In this document: positions 1 through 6,068 of the stretch, in pieces
Numbering within the stretch: position 1 is the stretch's first letter
Layout: each line of letters begins with the position of its first letter
Assembly: GCA_937894535.1 (NCBI GenBank)
Contig: CALBHI010000037.1
Span: 1 to 6,068, forward strand
Origin: an uncultured Verrucomicrobiota bacterium
GTDB lineage: Bacteria > Verrucomicrobiota > Kiritimatiellia > CAIVKH01
DNA: 6,068 nt
Direction: 5' to 3'
Translations under genes and position numbers: made by a program
The notes under the pieces: generated by a model
What the model was told of the DNA's origin: nothing
The model's database searches: none
What the model saw: only the letters and a program-made list of their open reading frames with translations

Positions 1-353
1 CCACCGCGGTCACCGCCACCACCCCAGCCGCCACCGCCGCGGTCGCCGCCGCCGCCGTAGCCACCACCGCCACCACCGCCGAAACCGCCGCCGCGCGGAC
101 GTTCTTCGCGGGGTTTGGCTTCGTTGACGGTCAGGGCGCGGCCGTCGAAATCCTTGCCGTGCAGGTCGGAGATCGCCTTCTGGGCTTCCGAGGCGGAGGC
201 CATTTCGACGAAACCGAAGCCGCGGGACTTGCCCGTGAACTTGTCGATGATGATGTTGCAGTTGGTGACGCTGCCGCAGGCCTGGAACAGGTTGCGGAGG
301 TCGCCTTCGGTCGTTCCGAACGACAGGTTGCCGACGTACAGTCTGGTTGCCAT
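1..353 (-). CDS. RRM-domain RNA-binding protein with glycine-rich tail (C-terminus beyond window)
   Basis: The protein reads MATRLYVGNLSFGTTEGDL at its start and has a single RNA recognition motif over about residues 3-80. The RNP2 motif is LYVGNL (residues 5-10) and the RNP1 motif is KSRGFGFV (42-49), so the aromatic RNA-contacting positions Y6, F46 and F48 are all present. From about residue 88 the chain becomes almost pure glycine, with scattered R, D, F, Y and W and two 'GGDRG' units, and it is still in this tail where the window ends (at least 117 residues). This layout is that of the small bacterial RRM/glycine-rich proteins known from cyanobacteria and several other phyla, which bind single-stranded RNA and are often linked to cold or stress adaptation. 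The cellular role here is inferred. The ATG at 353 is set by a good Shine-Dalgarno sequence 9 nt upstream and by the RRM starting at once. The family call is secure; the specific RNA targets are unknown. Confidence 0.96.
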   Translation of the reverse strand, partial: MATRLYVGNLSFGTTEGDLRNLFQACGSVTNCNIIIDKFTGKSRGFGFVEMASASEAQKAISDLHGKDFDGRALTVNEAKPREERPRGGGFGGGGGGGYGGGGDRGGGGWGGGGDRG

Positions 354-591
354 ACTACTCTATCCTTCTACGGTGTGGGGAGACTCTCGTGGACCGTTCC
401 CGACTCGTTCGGGTTTCAGATCGTCTCTCACCAAGCACTCGCCGGCAAGGGCAACCTACCAAGTTCACTAACTACTCTCTGCCAACAGTTCCAGCATGCC
501 AAGCCGCGGGATTTCCGCAATATAAAACCGCTCGTGGTTCGCGTTCCGGAATCGCATCGCACGGCACGACAAGGAATTGAACGGGCGTGTT
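354..591 (-). promoter_or_regulatory. Gene-free upstream region and probable leader of the RRM gene
   Basis: This stretch lies between the stop codon of the exported acidic-loop protein and the start of the RRM gene, both on the minus strand. It is visibly richer in A+T than the flanking genes. A minus-strand TATATT at 524-519, inside TTTTATATT, is the best -10 candidate, but no convincing -35 lies 16-18 bp upstream. If it is used, the RRM mRNA would carry a leader of roughly 160 nt. Within that leader a small hairpin is possible (CCCGA/TCGGG stem at 399-403 and 409-413, 5-nt loop). The 8-mer AGAGTAGT occurs twice on the minus strand, at 478-471 and at 361-354 just before the start codon. No strong intrinsic terminator for the upstream gene is visible. 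The promoter call is inference; only the A+T-rich element and the repeats are seen directly. Confidence 0.4.
363..369 (-). promoter_or_regulatory. Ribosome binding site of the RRM gene
   Basis: On the minus strand the sequence AGAAGGA lies at 369-363, 9 nt before the ATG at 353-351. This is the clearest Shine-Dalgarno match in the window and fixes the start of the RRM protein. Confidence 0.8.
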
Positions 592-1101
592 TCAGGGAGC
601 GGTCAGGTCGTCGGCGCTGAACAGGATGCCGTCGGGACCGACGGAGCGGACATCGATCACCCCGGCGGCGCGGGCGTGGAATACGTCGCCGTAGCGGTTG
701 CCGCAGAGGCGGTGGTCGTTGGTGGAGGCGGCCGCGATGTCCATCGCGCCGTCGTGACCATCGCGCACGGCCACCTCCACCCACGTACCGAAACCATCTC
801 CGGACTCCAGGGCATACACCTTGCCGACGACCGCGAGAAACCGGTTGGTCGCGCCGCCGGCGCCAGCGTCCAGCGCAGCCAGGCCGGGAAACGAAGCGGC
901 ATCAAAAGGGTCCGTGCCCGCCAGGCTTTCGTCGCGGTTGCTGCAGCCATCGCCATCGGCATCGGCGCCGGGGGCGAGACCGGCGGAAGCGAACACCGCT
1001 TCCCAGACATCGCTTTGCTGGTTGCCGTTGCGGTCGAGCGCGGGGGCGTTCCCCGCGGCCATTACCGCAAAGGCTACCAGCCATTTTATCATGCAGCGCA
1101 C
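592..1101 (-). CDS. Small exported protein with two EF-hand-like/TSP3-like acidic loops
   Basis: This is a 169-residue protein with an N-terminal signal peptide: MRCMIKW, then the hydrophobic run LVAFAVMAAG, then a likely signal peptidase I site after APA (residue 21). Immediately after come two acidic loops with the same ligand spacing 1-3-5-9-12: D23, N25, N27, D31, E34 and D47, D49, D51, N55, E58. The second continues into LAGTDPFDAAS. Loops like this (dockerin, thrombospondin type 3, EF-hand-like) bind calcium in known families, and this arrangement is very common at the N-termini of exported Verrucomicrobiota proteins. Residues 93-110 (GKVYALESGDGFGTWVEV) resemble the 'GK.Y.vq.s.d...W' segment often found after such repeats. 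The C-terminus has another acidic patch (GPDGILFSADDL, 155-166). No anchor or sorting domain is seen. The GTG start at 1101 has AGGAA 11 nt upstream (1117-1113); an in-frame ATG at 1092 is the alternative. It is divergent from tamA. Export is well supported, calcium binding is inferred, and the function is unknown. Confidence 0.85.
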   Translation of the reverse strand: MRCMIKWLVAFAVMAAGNAPALDRNGNQQSDVWEAVFASAGLAPGADADGDGCSNRDESLAGTDPFDAASFPGLAALDAGAGGATNRFLAVVGKVYALESGDGFGTWVEVAVRDGHDGAMDIAAASTNDHRLCGNRYGDVFHARAAGVIDVRSVGPDGILFSADDLTAP

Positions 1102-1178
1102 GGGAAGGTGGTTTCCTGGTTACCTGTTTACCATGGATAACCAAGGCCCTTCCTTCTGTATAGGCCGCTTGGCGCTGG
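1102..1178. promoter_or_regulatory. Divergent intergenic region between the exported protein and tamA
   Basis: The two genes are transcribed away from each other, so both promoters should lie here or in the adjoining gene starts. A spaced inverted repeat is present: TGGTTA at 1117-1122 and TAACCA at 1138-1143, with centres 21 bp apart, about two helical turns. Between the arms lies a further related half-site, TTTACC at 1127-1132. The left arm overlaps the probable ribosome binding site of the minus-strand gene. For tamA, TATAGG at 1159-1164 is a weak -10 candidate without a clear -35. That the repeat is an operator is an inference from its position and spacing. Confidence 0.4.
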
Positions 1179-1199
1179 ATGCCGGAATCGGCCTGTGCC

Positions 1200-2984
1200 A
1201 TGATTGCTAACGTGGACGTTTCCGGTTTATCACGTTGGTTTCGCGCGGCGGTGGGTCTGGTCGCCATCCTGGGGTTGGCGGCTTGCGCATCCGTGCCGTG
1301 GCGCAGCGAGCGGTACGAGGTCACCGTGGAGGGGCTGGGCGACCGCGACCTGCGACGGGCGGCGTTGCGGCTGAGCGAGGCTTGGCAGGAGCGCACCGAC
1401 CGCTCGATTGACACGGCGTTGTTGGCACGCCAGTTTCGCGCGGATGCGTTCAACATCGAACGCTATTTGCATGCGCAGGGGATCAGCGCGGCCCAGGTCA
1501 CGATGCGCGTGGTCACCAACCGCCTGCCCTCGCTCATCTTTACCGTCAGCAACACCAACCGTTACCTCGTCGACGAACTGGATGTGCGGATGTCGGCGCC
1601 GGCTCCGGCGGGTTATGCGGGACCGACGAACACCCTGACCGGAAAACCGGTGAACTTCGCGGCGGTCGATGCCCATGCGCGCGGGGTGGTGCGCGCGCTG
1701 AAGGTGGCCGGACATCCCGGCGCCCGCGTTCGCGACCGGACGGTGTTCATCGACCATCAACACACCAACGCCGCGGTGGTGATCGAGATCGATGCCGGGG
1801 AGCCGGCCATCATGGGTTCGACCACCATCACCGGCCTGAACCGGGTGGACCAAACATTCATCGAACGCCGCCTGCGGTGGAAAACCGGCGATCCCTACAA
1901 CCAGCAACACATCGACGCCTTTGCGCGGCGCATGACCGAGTCCGGCCTGTTCAGTTTCGTGGACATCAGCGGTAAACCCAACGCCGATGATCCGGGGCGT
2001 TACGACATGACGGTGCGGGTGCAGGAACGCCGCCGACGATCGATCGGCATCGGCCTCGGTTACCAGTCCGATACCGGACCGGAGGCCTCGCTGGCCTGGC
2101 AACACCGTAACCTGCTCGGCCGCGGCGAGCAGATCGAATTCGATGCCACCTACGGCGAGGACATCTGGAACGGCGGGCTGGTCCTGACGGTGCCGGAGGG
2201 CGCGGGGCGCAACCGCGACCTCGAACTCGGCGTCAAGATCGCCGACGAGGAATCGGACGCCTACGATGTGCGGTATGAAAAAATCTACGGCCGCATCCGG
2301 CACCGGTCCGGACGGGACTGGTTGTTCCTGTACGGTCCGGCGCTGCGTCGCTCTACGGTGACCCAGCTTGGGTCCGACGAGGATTATGTGCACTTCTCGT
2401 TGCCGGTGACCGCGCTGCTGAACAAGCGCGATGACAACCTGGACCCGACGCGCGGGTATGCGGCGGCCGCAACGGTGGAGCCGTTTGTGGACCTTGACTC
2501 ATCCGATGCCTTCATCAAATCGCTGTTCACGCCGTCGGTGTACCTGCCCGTGCTCGACCGCACGGTGAGCCTCGGCTTGCGGCTGACCCTGGGCTCGATC
2601 GCCGGCAACAGCGTGAACGGCATCCCGGCCGACCAGCGGTTCTATGCCGGCGGTGGCCAGTCGATCCGCGGCTACGCCTACCAGTCGGTCGGTCCGCGCG
2701 AGGACGGAAAACCGGTGGGTGGCCTTTCGCTGGTCGAGTCATCGGCCGAGGTGCGCTGGCGCATCACGCCGCGCGTGGGCTTGGTCGCCTTTATCGACGG
2801 CGGTTCGGCCTACGAGCCGGAAGTGAGCGACTTCAGCGAGTCGTACCAGTGGGGTGCGGGGCTTGGCTTGCGGGTGTTCACCGGGGTCGGCCCGATCCGG
2901 GTCGATGTCGGTGTGCCGGTCAATCCGCGCCAAGACCTGGATGACGACTTCGAGTTCTACATCTCGATCGGGCAGGCGTTCTGA
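1200..2984 (+). CDS. tamA: TamA/TamL-type Omp85 outer-membrane assembly protein with lipoprotein signal
   Basis: This is an Omp85-superfamily barrel protein of 594 residues from the ATG at 1200, close to the 577 of E. coli TamA. The signal sequence ends in LAAC (Cys29), a lipobox for signal peptidase II; +2 is Ala, which in E. coli permits sorting to the outer membrane. Three POTRA-like regions follow at about 39-120, 122-202 and 204-280; the last contains the GLNRVDQTFIERRL and MTESGLFSFVDIS segments. The barrel opens with GIGLGYQSDTGPEASLAWQ (about 283-301) and HRNLLGRGE. It carries the hallmark L6-loop motif IRGY (489-492, after GGGQS) and ends in FYISIGQAF with the terminal Phe of a BAM-recognised beta-signal. 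TamA pairs with TamB in outer-membrane biogenesis. The next gene is tamB, overlapping by one base. The ATG at 1179 would add 7 residues and give a longer n-region; neither start has a strong Shine-Dalgarno. BamA is unlikely, since only three POTRAs are seen and tamB is adjacent. Confidence 0.94.
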   Translation: MIANVDVSGLSRWFRAAVGLVAILGLAACASVPWRSERYEVTVEGLGDRDLRRAALRLSEAWQERTDRSIDTALLARQFRADAFNIERYLHAQGISAAQVTMRVVTNRLPSLIFTVSNTNRYLVDELDVRMSAPAPAGYAGPTNTLTGKPVNFAAVDAHARGVVRALKVAGHPGARVRDRTVFIDHQHTNAAVVIEIDAGEPAIMGSTTITGLNRVDQTFIERRLRWKTGDPYNQQHIDAFARRMTESGLFSFVDISGKPNADDPGRYDMTVRVQERRRRSIGIGLGYQSDTGPEASLAWQHRNLLGRGEQIEFDATYGEDIWNGGLVLTVPEGAGRNRDLELGVKIADEESDAYDVRYEKIYGRIRHRSGRDWLFLYGPALRRSTVTQLGSDEDYVHFSLPVTALLNKRDDNLDPTRGYAAAATVEPFVDLDSSDAFIKSLFTPSVYLPVLDRTVSLGLRLTLGSIAGNSVNGIPADQRFYAGGGQSIRGYAYQSVGPREDGKPVGGLSLVESSAEVRWRITPRVGLVAFIDGGSAYEPEVSDFSESYQWGAGLGLRVFTGVGPIRVDVGVPVNPRQDLDDDFEFYISIGQAF

Positions 2985-5866
2985 TGGCATCGCGCACCGT
3001 CATCCGCCTCCGTCGCGTGTTCCTGATCCTGCTCGGCCTGGCCTTGGCCGCCGCGGCCCAGTACGCATGGCGGTTCGTCCGCCACGAGCCGACACGCCTC
3101 GCCCTTGCCCGGCGTGTGCTGGATGCCACGACCGGCGCGGAGGCACCGGTGTTCCTCCTCGAGGGATTGCGGTGGCCGACCTTGCGCGAGCTCTCGGCTG
3201 ACACGCTGCACCTGTACAACGCGGAGGGGGCGTGGCTGGAGGCGCGGGGCATCACCGCGCGCCTGGCGTTGCGCCCCTTGATCGGGCGTACCGTGTACAT
3301 CAACGCGCTGCAGGTCCGGTCGGTCGCCGTCGCCGAGCTGCCCGATCCGGTGGATTCTCCGCGCCGGGAGCGCGCGCGGTCGCCATGGCGCTACATCCTG
3401 CCAGCCGTTCACGCGGATGCCGTGCGCATCGAGGCCGCGGTATCGGGCGTGCCGGTCGAGGCGGCCGGCGTCGAGGCCTCGGTGTTCGCCGCCGCCTCGA
3501 GCGGCCGGGTGAGCGTTCATGCCCATGAGGTATCGGCGTTCGGAGAGGATGGGGCCCTGCGTGGCGAGCTGGCGTGGAAGGAGGGTGCGGTGGCGGTGAC
3601 CAACCTCCTGGTGACGACCCGCGCAGGCGTGGTCACCGGAGCCGTGCAGGTCGGCGAGGGTCAGACTGTCGTGCGCCTGTTCACCGCAGGTTTGGATGCG
3701 ACACCCCTCGCGGAGCGGTTCGGGGATCCGGCCCGCGCGCGGTTGGATGCATCGGCGACGATCACGCACCGGGCCGGTGACACGCGCATCGCATGGCAGG
3801 TGACGGCACACGAAGCGACCCGCGGCGCCATCGTCATTCCGACACTTCAGACCACCGGCCTGGTGCAACGGACCAACGCGGCATGGCGGCTCCACGATGC
3901 GTGCATCGACGCGCCGGTCATCAACGCCGGTGCGACTGCCTGGCGTGACGCGACGGTCCGGATTCGCCACGATGCGCAGCGGCTCGTCGCCGACCTCGCC
4001 GCAACCGCCACGGTGCCCTTCGAAAGTTCCGTGCAGGCACGGGTCGGGTTCAGCGCCAGCGAGGGCACCACGACCATCACCCTCGACCATGCCACCGCGT
4101 TTCTGCACGGTGCGGACCTGACGTTGACACAGCCGGCAACGGTGCGATGGTCCGGACGGCGCTGGTCGCTGGACACCCTCGCCTTGCGCTGGGGCGACGC
4201 CACCCTCACCACCCGGGCCGCGTGGAACGGCGAGCTCAACTGGTCGGGGCAGGTGCACGACGTCCCGGTCGGCGCGCTTCGGATACACGACGGATGGGGG
4301 GGCAGGGCAAAACTATCGTGGCACCTGCGCGATTACCCCACCCACGCCAACGGGCAGCTCACCCTGCAGGTCGAGGAGGCGGCAACCGGGATCGAGCGGA
4401 TTGATCCGTTGTTTCCGGAGGCGGTGCGGGCCACGGTGCGGATCCGCCCGGACCGCCTGCTCCTCGAGGCGCAAAGCCATGGCGCCACCAACCTGTCGGT
4501 GCTGGCCCATGCCAGTGCGGCCGGGGCATGGCGGCTGGGGGATCCGTGGTTTGCGCGCGACGGCGACGTGCGCGGTTCGGTGTTGCTGCACGCTCAACTC
4601 GCGCCGGTCCTGGAACCCTACCTCGCCGACTGGCAACAGGTGCGCGGACAGCTCAAGGCATCGCTCGGGTTGTCCGGCGACCCCCGCGCGCCGGCCATCA
4701 CCGGGCATGTGGTCATCGCCGATGGTTTCATCGAGGATGTGGTGCGGGGTGCCACCGTGCGCGACCTCGCGGTGCATGCCACCATTGCCTCGCGCGATCA
4801 CCTCCACTGGACGGCTTCGGCGCGGGATGACGGGCGCGGCGAGGCATCGCTCGCCGGATCGGCCGTGCGCAACGAGGATGGCGCGATGGTCCTTCACGCC
4901 GAAGCCTCGGTGGCCCGCTTCATCCTCGGCCGCCTGCTCTCCACCGACCTTCCGATCAACGGTCGGCTTGAGCTGCACGGCACCGGTGCGGTGGCCCGCC
5001 TGACCGGACGGCTCACCACCGAACCCATCACGGTGCGGTTGCCGCGCCAACTGCCGCCCTCGATCCGCACCATGCGCGTCGTAGAGCGCGGACGCGACAC
5101 CCAACCGGTTGCCGAGGCGCCGGAGCGCACCCGGCGCGAATTCCCCGTGCGCATCGCCACCGACATCCAGCTTTCCGCGCACGAAGGCATTCGTGTCAAC
5201 GGTCGCCAGCTCCGCACCGAATGGCGCGGCCGGGGGTCGATTTCCGGGGTGATCCCGGACCTCCGCCTCGGCGGCAGCATCAACCTGCAGCGCGGTTCGT
5301 TCATGTTCCTCGGCCGGCGTTTTCAGGTCCTGCGCGGCGACATCATCATCCCCTCCGGCGCGCGCACCGCCACCCCCACCGTGTTCATCACCGCGGAGAC
5401 GCGGGCCAGCGGCGCGACGATCACCCTGAACATCGAGGGATCGGCCGACGAGCCGCAACTGACCCTGTCCTCCTCCCCTCCCCTCGAACGCAACGAGATC
5501 GTCTCCCGTTTGTTGTTTGGCAAACCGGGTGATGCCGTTTCACCGTTCCAGATCGCCTACCTTGCCTATGCGCTCGACCTGCTTGAAGGGGGTGGACCGC
5601 TGCTCCAGCAGATCGATCGCGGGGAACGCACGCTGGGACTCGACCAGCTCGACATCAAGCAGAGCGAAGAGGAGTCGGGACTTCAGGCGGTGATCTTCGG
5701 GAAACGCCTGCTCGACCGCGTTTACTTCGAGGGTGAAATCGGATTGGAAAAGGAGCCGGATGTCTTCGCCGTCGAAGCCGAACTGACCCCGACGCTGATC
5801 CTGCGCACGGAAACCAGCCCGCGGATCCGCGAAGGCATCAGCATCCAGTGGCGGCGCGACTACTGA
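2984..5866 (+). CDS. tamB: TamB-type translocation and assembly module protein (AsmA-like, DUF490 C-terminus)
   Basis: The protein has 960 residues. A basic N-terminus (RLRR, 8-11) and one hydrophobic helix (about 12-29, VFLILLGLALAAAAQYAW) anchor it in the inner membrane with the rest in the periplasm. The long middle (about 35-700) is beta-rich, with alternating hydrophobic residues and no recognisable catalytic motif, as expected for the grooved beta-taco fold of TamB/AsmA-like proteins that conducts lipids. The C-terminal TamB domain (DUF490) is clear: FPVRIATDIQLS (from 720), a GVIPDLRLGGSINLQRGSF segment around 756-774, LRGDII, and SSPPLERNEIVSRLLFGKP (about 830-848). The protein ends in QWRRDY. 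TamB partners TamA and, with other AsmA-like proteins, is linked to phospholipid transport to the outer membrane. The start is fixed by TGATG overlap with tamA, which suggests translational coupling. It is shorter than E. coli TamB (1259 residues), the difference lying in the repetitive middle. The family call is secure; the cargo in this organism is unknown. Confidence 0.95.
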   Translation: MASRTVIRLRRVFLILLGLALAAAAQYAWRFVRHEPTRLALARRVLDATTGAEAPVFLLEGLRWPTLRELSADTLHLYNAEGAWLEARGITARLALRPLIGRTVYINALQVRSVAVAELPDPVDSPRRERARSPWRYILPAVHADAVRIEAAVSGVPVEAAGVEASVFAAASSGRVSVHAHEVSAFGEDGALRGELAWKEGAVAVTNLLVTTRAGVVTGAVQVGEGQTVVRLFTAGLDATPLAERFGDPARARLDASATITHRAGDTRIAWQVTAHEATRGAIVIPTLQTTGLVQRTNAAWRLHDACIDAPVINAGATAWRDATVRIRHDAQRLVADLAATATVPFESSVQARVGFSASEGTTTITLDHATAFLHGADLTLTQPATVRWSGRRWSLDTLALRWGDATLTTRAAWNGELNWSGQVHDVPVGALRIHDGWGGRAKLSWHLRDYPTHANGQLTLQVEEAATGIERIDPLFPEAVRATVRIRPDRLLLEAQSHGATNLSVLAHASAAGAWRLGDPWFARDGDVRGSVLLHAQLAPVLEPYLADWQQVRGQLKASLGLSGDPRAPAITGHVVIADGFIEDVVRGATVRDLAVHATIASRDHLHWTASARDDGRGEASLAGSAVRNEDGAMVLHAEASVARFILGRLLSTDLPINGRLELHGTGAVARLTGRLTTEPITVRLPRQLPPSIRTMRVVERGRDTQPVAEAPERTRREFPVRIATDIQLSAHEGIRVNGRQLRTEWRGRGSISGVIPDLRLGGSINLQRGSFMFLGRRFQVLRGDIIIPSGARTATPTVFITAETRASGATITLNIEGSADEPQLTLSSSPPLERNEIVSRLLFGKPGDAVSPFQIAYLAYALDLLEGGGPLLQQIDRGERTLGLDQLDIKQSEEESGLQAVIFGKRLLDRVYFEGEIGLEKEPDVFAVEAELTPTLILRTETSPRIREGISIQWRRDY

Positions 5867-5881
5867 CGCGCCGCCGGTGTC

Positions 5882-6068
5882 TCACGGCCGCTGGAACGGC
5901 AGGGCTTTCGGCCGTCCGATATACTCGCTGAAATCCAGCCAGCGCATATCCACCCCGAGCGGAAGGATGGACCCGGTCACCGGCAGCAGAAACGGCGACC
6001 AGAATGCGCTGGTCATCCAGAGCAGGTGATCGATTTCTTCCATTTGCCGGTAGGGTCCGGGGTGATCC
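5882..6068 (-). CDS. C-terminal part of an unrecognised protein (N-terminus beyond window)
   Basis: Reading the minus strand from the right edge gives an open frame of 61 residues ending at TGA (5884-5882). It begins DHPGPYRQMEEIDHLLWM, continues through a hydrophobic stretch (AFWSPFLLPVTGSILPLGV, about residues 21-39) and ends EYIGRPKALPFQRP. The composition is protein-like, with well-spread aromatic residues (four W/Y in the last 45), and the frame has no stop up to the window edge. The competing frames look less natural. It is convergent with tamB, with only 15 bp between the two stop codons. The hydrophobic stretch contains two prolines and a glycine and is more likely a buried segment or short loop than a certain membrane helix. 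I do not recognise the family and propose no function. Confidence 0.7.
   Translation of the reverse strand, partial: DHPGPYRQMEEIDHLLWMTSAFWSPFLLPVTGSILPLGVDMRWLDFSEYIGRPKALPFQRP

Noticed and set aside
1..105. CCACCGCC-type repetitive DNA at the left edge as a possible satellite or CRISPR-like repeat
   Set aside because: It is the coding sequence of the glycine-rich tail of the RRM protein in frame, and there are no unique spacers of constant length.
528..540. Possible intrinsic terminator after the exported-protein gene (AACC-ACGAGC-GGTT followed by TTATATT, minus strand)
   Set aside because: The stem has only four pairs and the T-tract is broken, and the same bases fit a -10 element better.
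577..1140. A 187-codon plus-strand open frame opposite the exported acidic-loop protein
   Set aside because: It is a valine-, alanine- and glycine-rich mirror of the minus-strand gene, which has a signal peptide, two ordered acidic loops and a ribosome binding site.
1133..1210. A 25-codon plus-strand frame (MDNQGPSFCIGRLALDAG...) ending just inside the start of tamA
   Set aside because: It has no Shine-Dalgarno, lies across the promoter region and contains the weak -10 candidate. It could only be an upstream regulatory frame, and nothing supports that.
1230..2393. A 387-codon open frame on the minus strand opposite tamA
   Set aside because: It is antisense to a strongly supported Omp85 gene, is rich in R, H, G and D with no domain, and is expected from G/C at third codon positions in a GC-rich genome.
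2957..4288. A 443-codon open frame on the minus strand opposite tamB, plus a 381-codon one at 4313-5458
   Set aside because: Both have the arginine-, glycine- and histidine-rich composition of mirror frames and show no motif. The plus-strand TamB has an anchor helix and a clear C-terminal domain.

Overview
The window is GC-rich (about two thirds G+C, judged by eye) and holds five protein-coding genes, two of them cut by the window ends. The best guess at the source is a Verrucomicrobiota-type (for example Opitutae-like) Gram-negative bacterium. This rests on a small secreted protein with D-x-N-x-N / D-x-D-x-DG acidic loops followed by an 'LAGTDPFDAAS' phrase, a style very common in that group, and on a lipoprotein-type TamA. 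It is an inference from style, not a phylogeny.

Layout from left to right. (1) Minus strand, 1-353: the start of an RNA-binding protein with one RRM domain and a glycine-rich tail, cut by the left edge. (2) 354-591: a gene-free stretch with the ribosome binding site and probable long leader of the RRM gene. (3) Minus strand, 592-1101: a small exported protein with two EF-hand-like acidic loops. (4) 1102-1199: a short divergent intergenic region with a spaced inverted repeat. (5) Plus strand, 1200-2984 and 2984-5866: a two-gene operon encoding a TamA-type Omp85 outer-membrane protein and a TamB-type inner-membrane-anchored protein. Their stop and start codons share one base (TGATG). (6) Minus strand, 5882-6068: the C-terminal end of an unrecognised protein, convergent with tamB across only 15 bp.

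The core of the window is the tamA-tamB pair. TamA offers periplasmic POTRA domains and a 16-stranded-type barrel in the outer membrane. TamB is anchored in the inner membrane and is expected to span the periplasm as a long beta-rich, groove-like protein contacting the POTRA domains. In characterised bacteria this pair works in outer-membrane protein assembly, and TamB and other AsmA-like proteins work in phospholipid transport to the outer membrane. The most notable feature is that the TamA signal sequence ends in a good lipobox (LAAC). This would make it a lipidated, TamL-like member rather than a classic TamA cleaved by signal peptidase I. The other genes are probably independent. I see no new defence, mobile or CRISPR system here.
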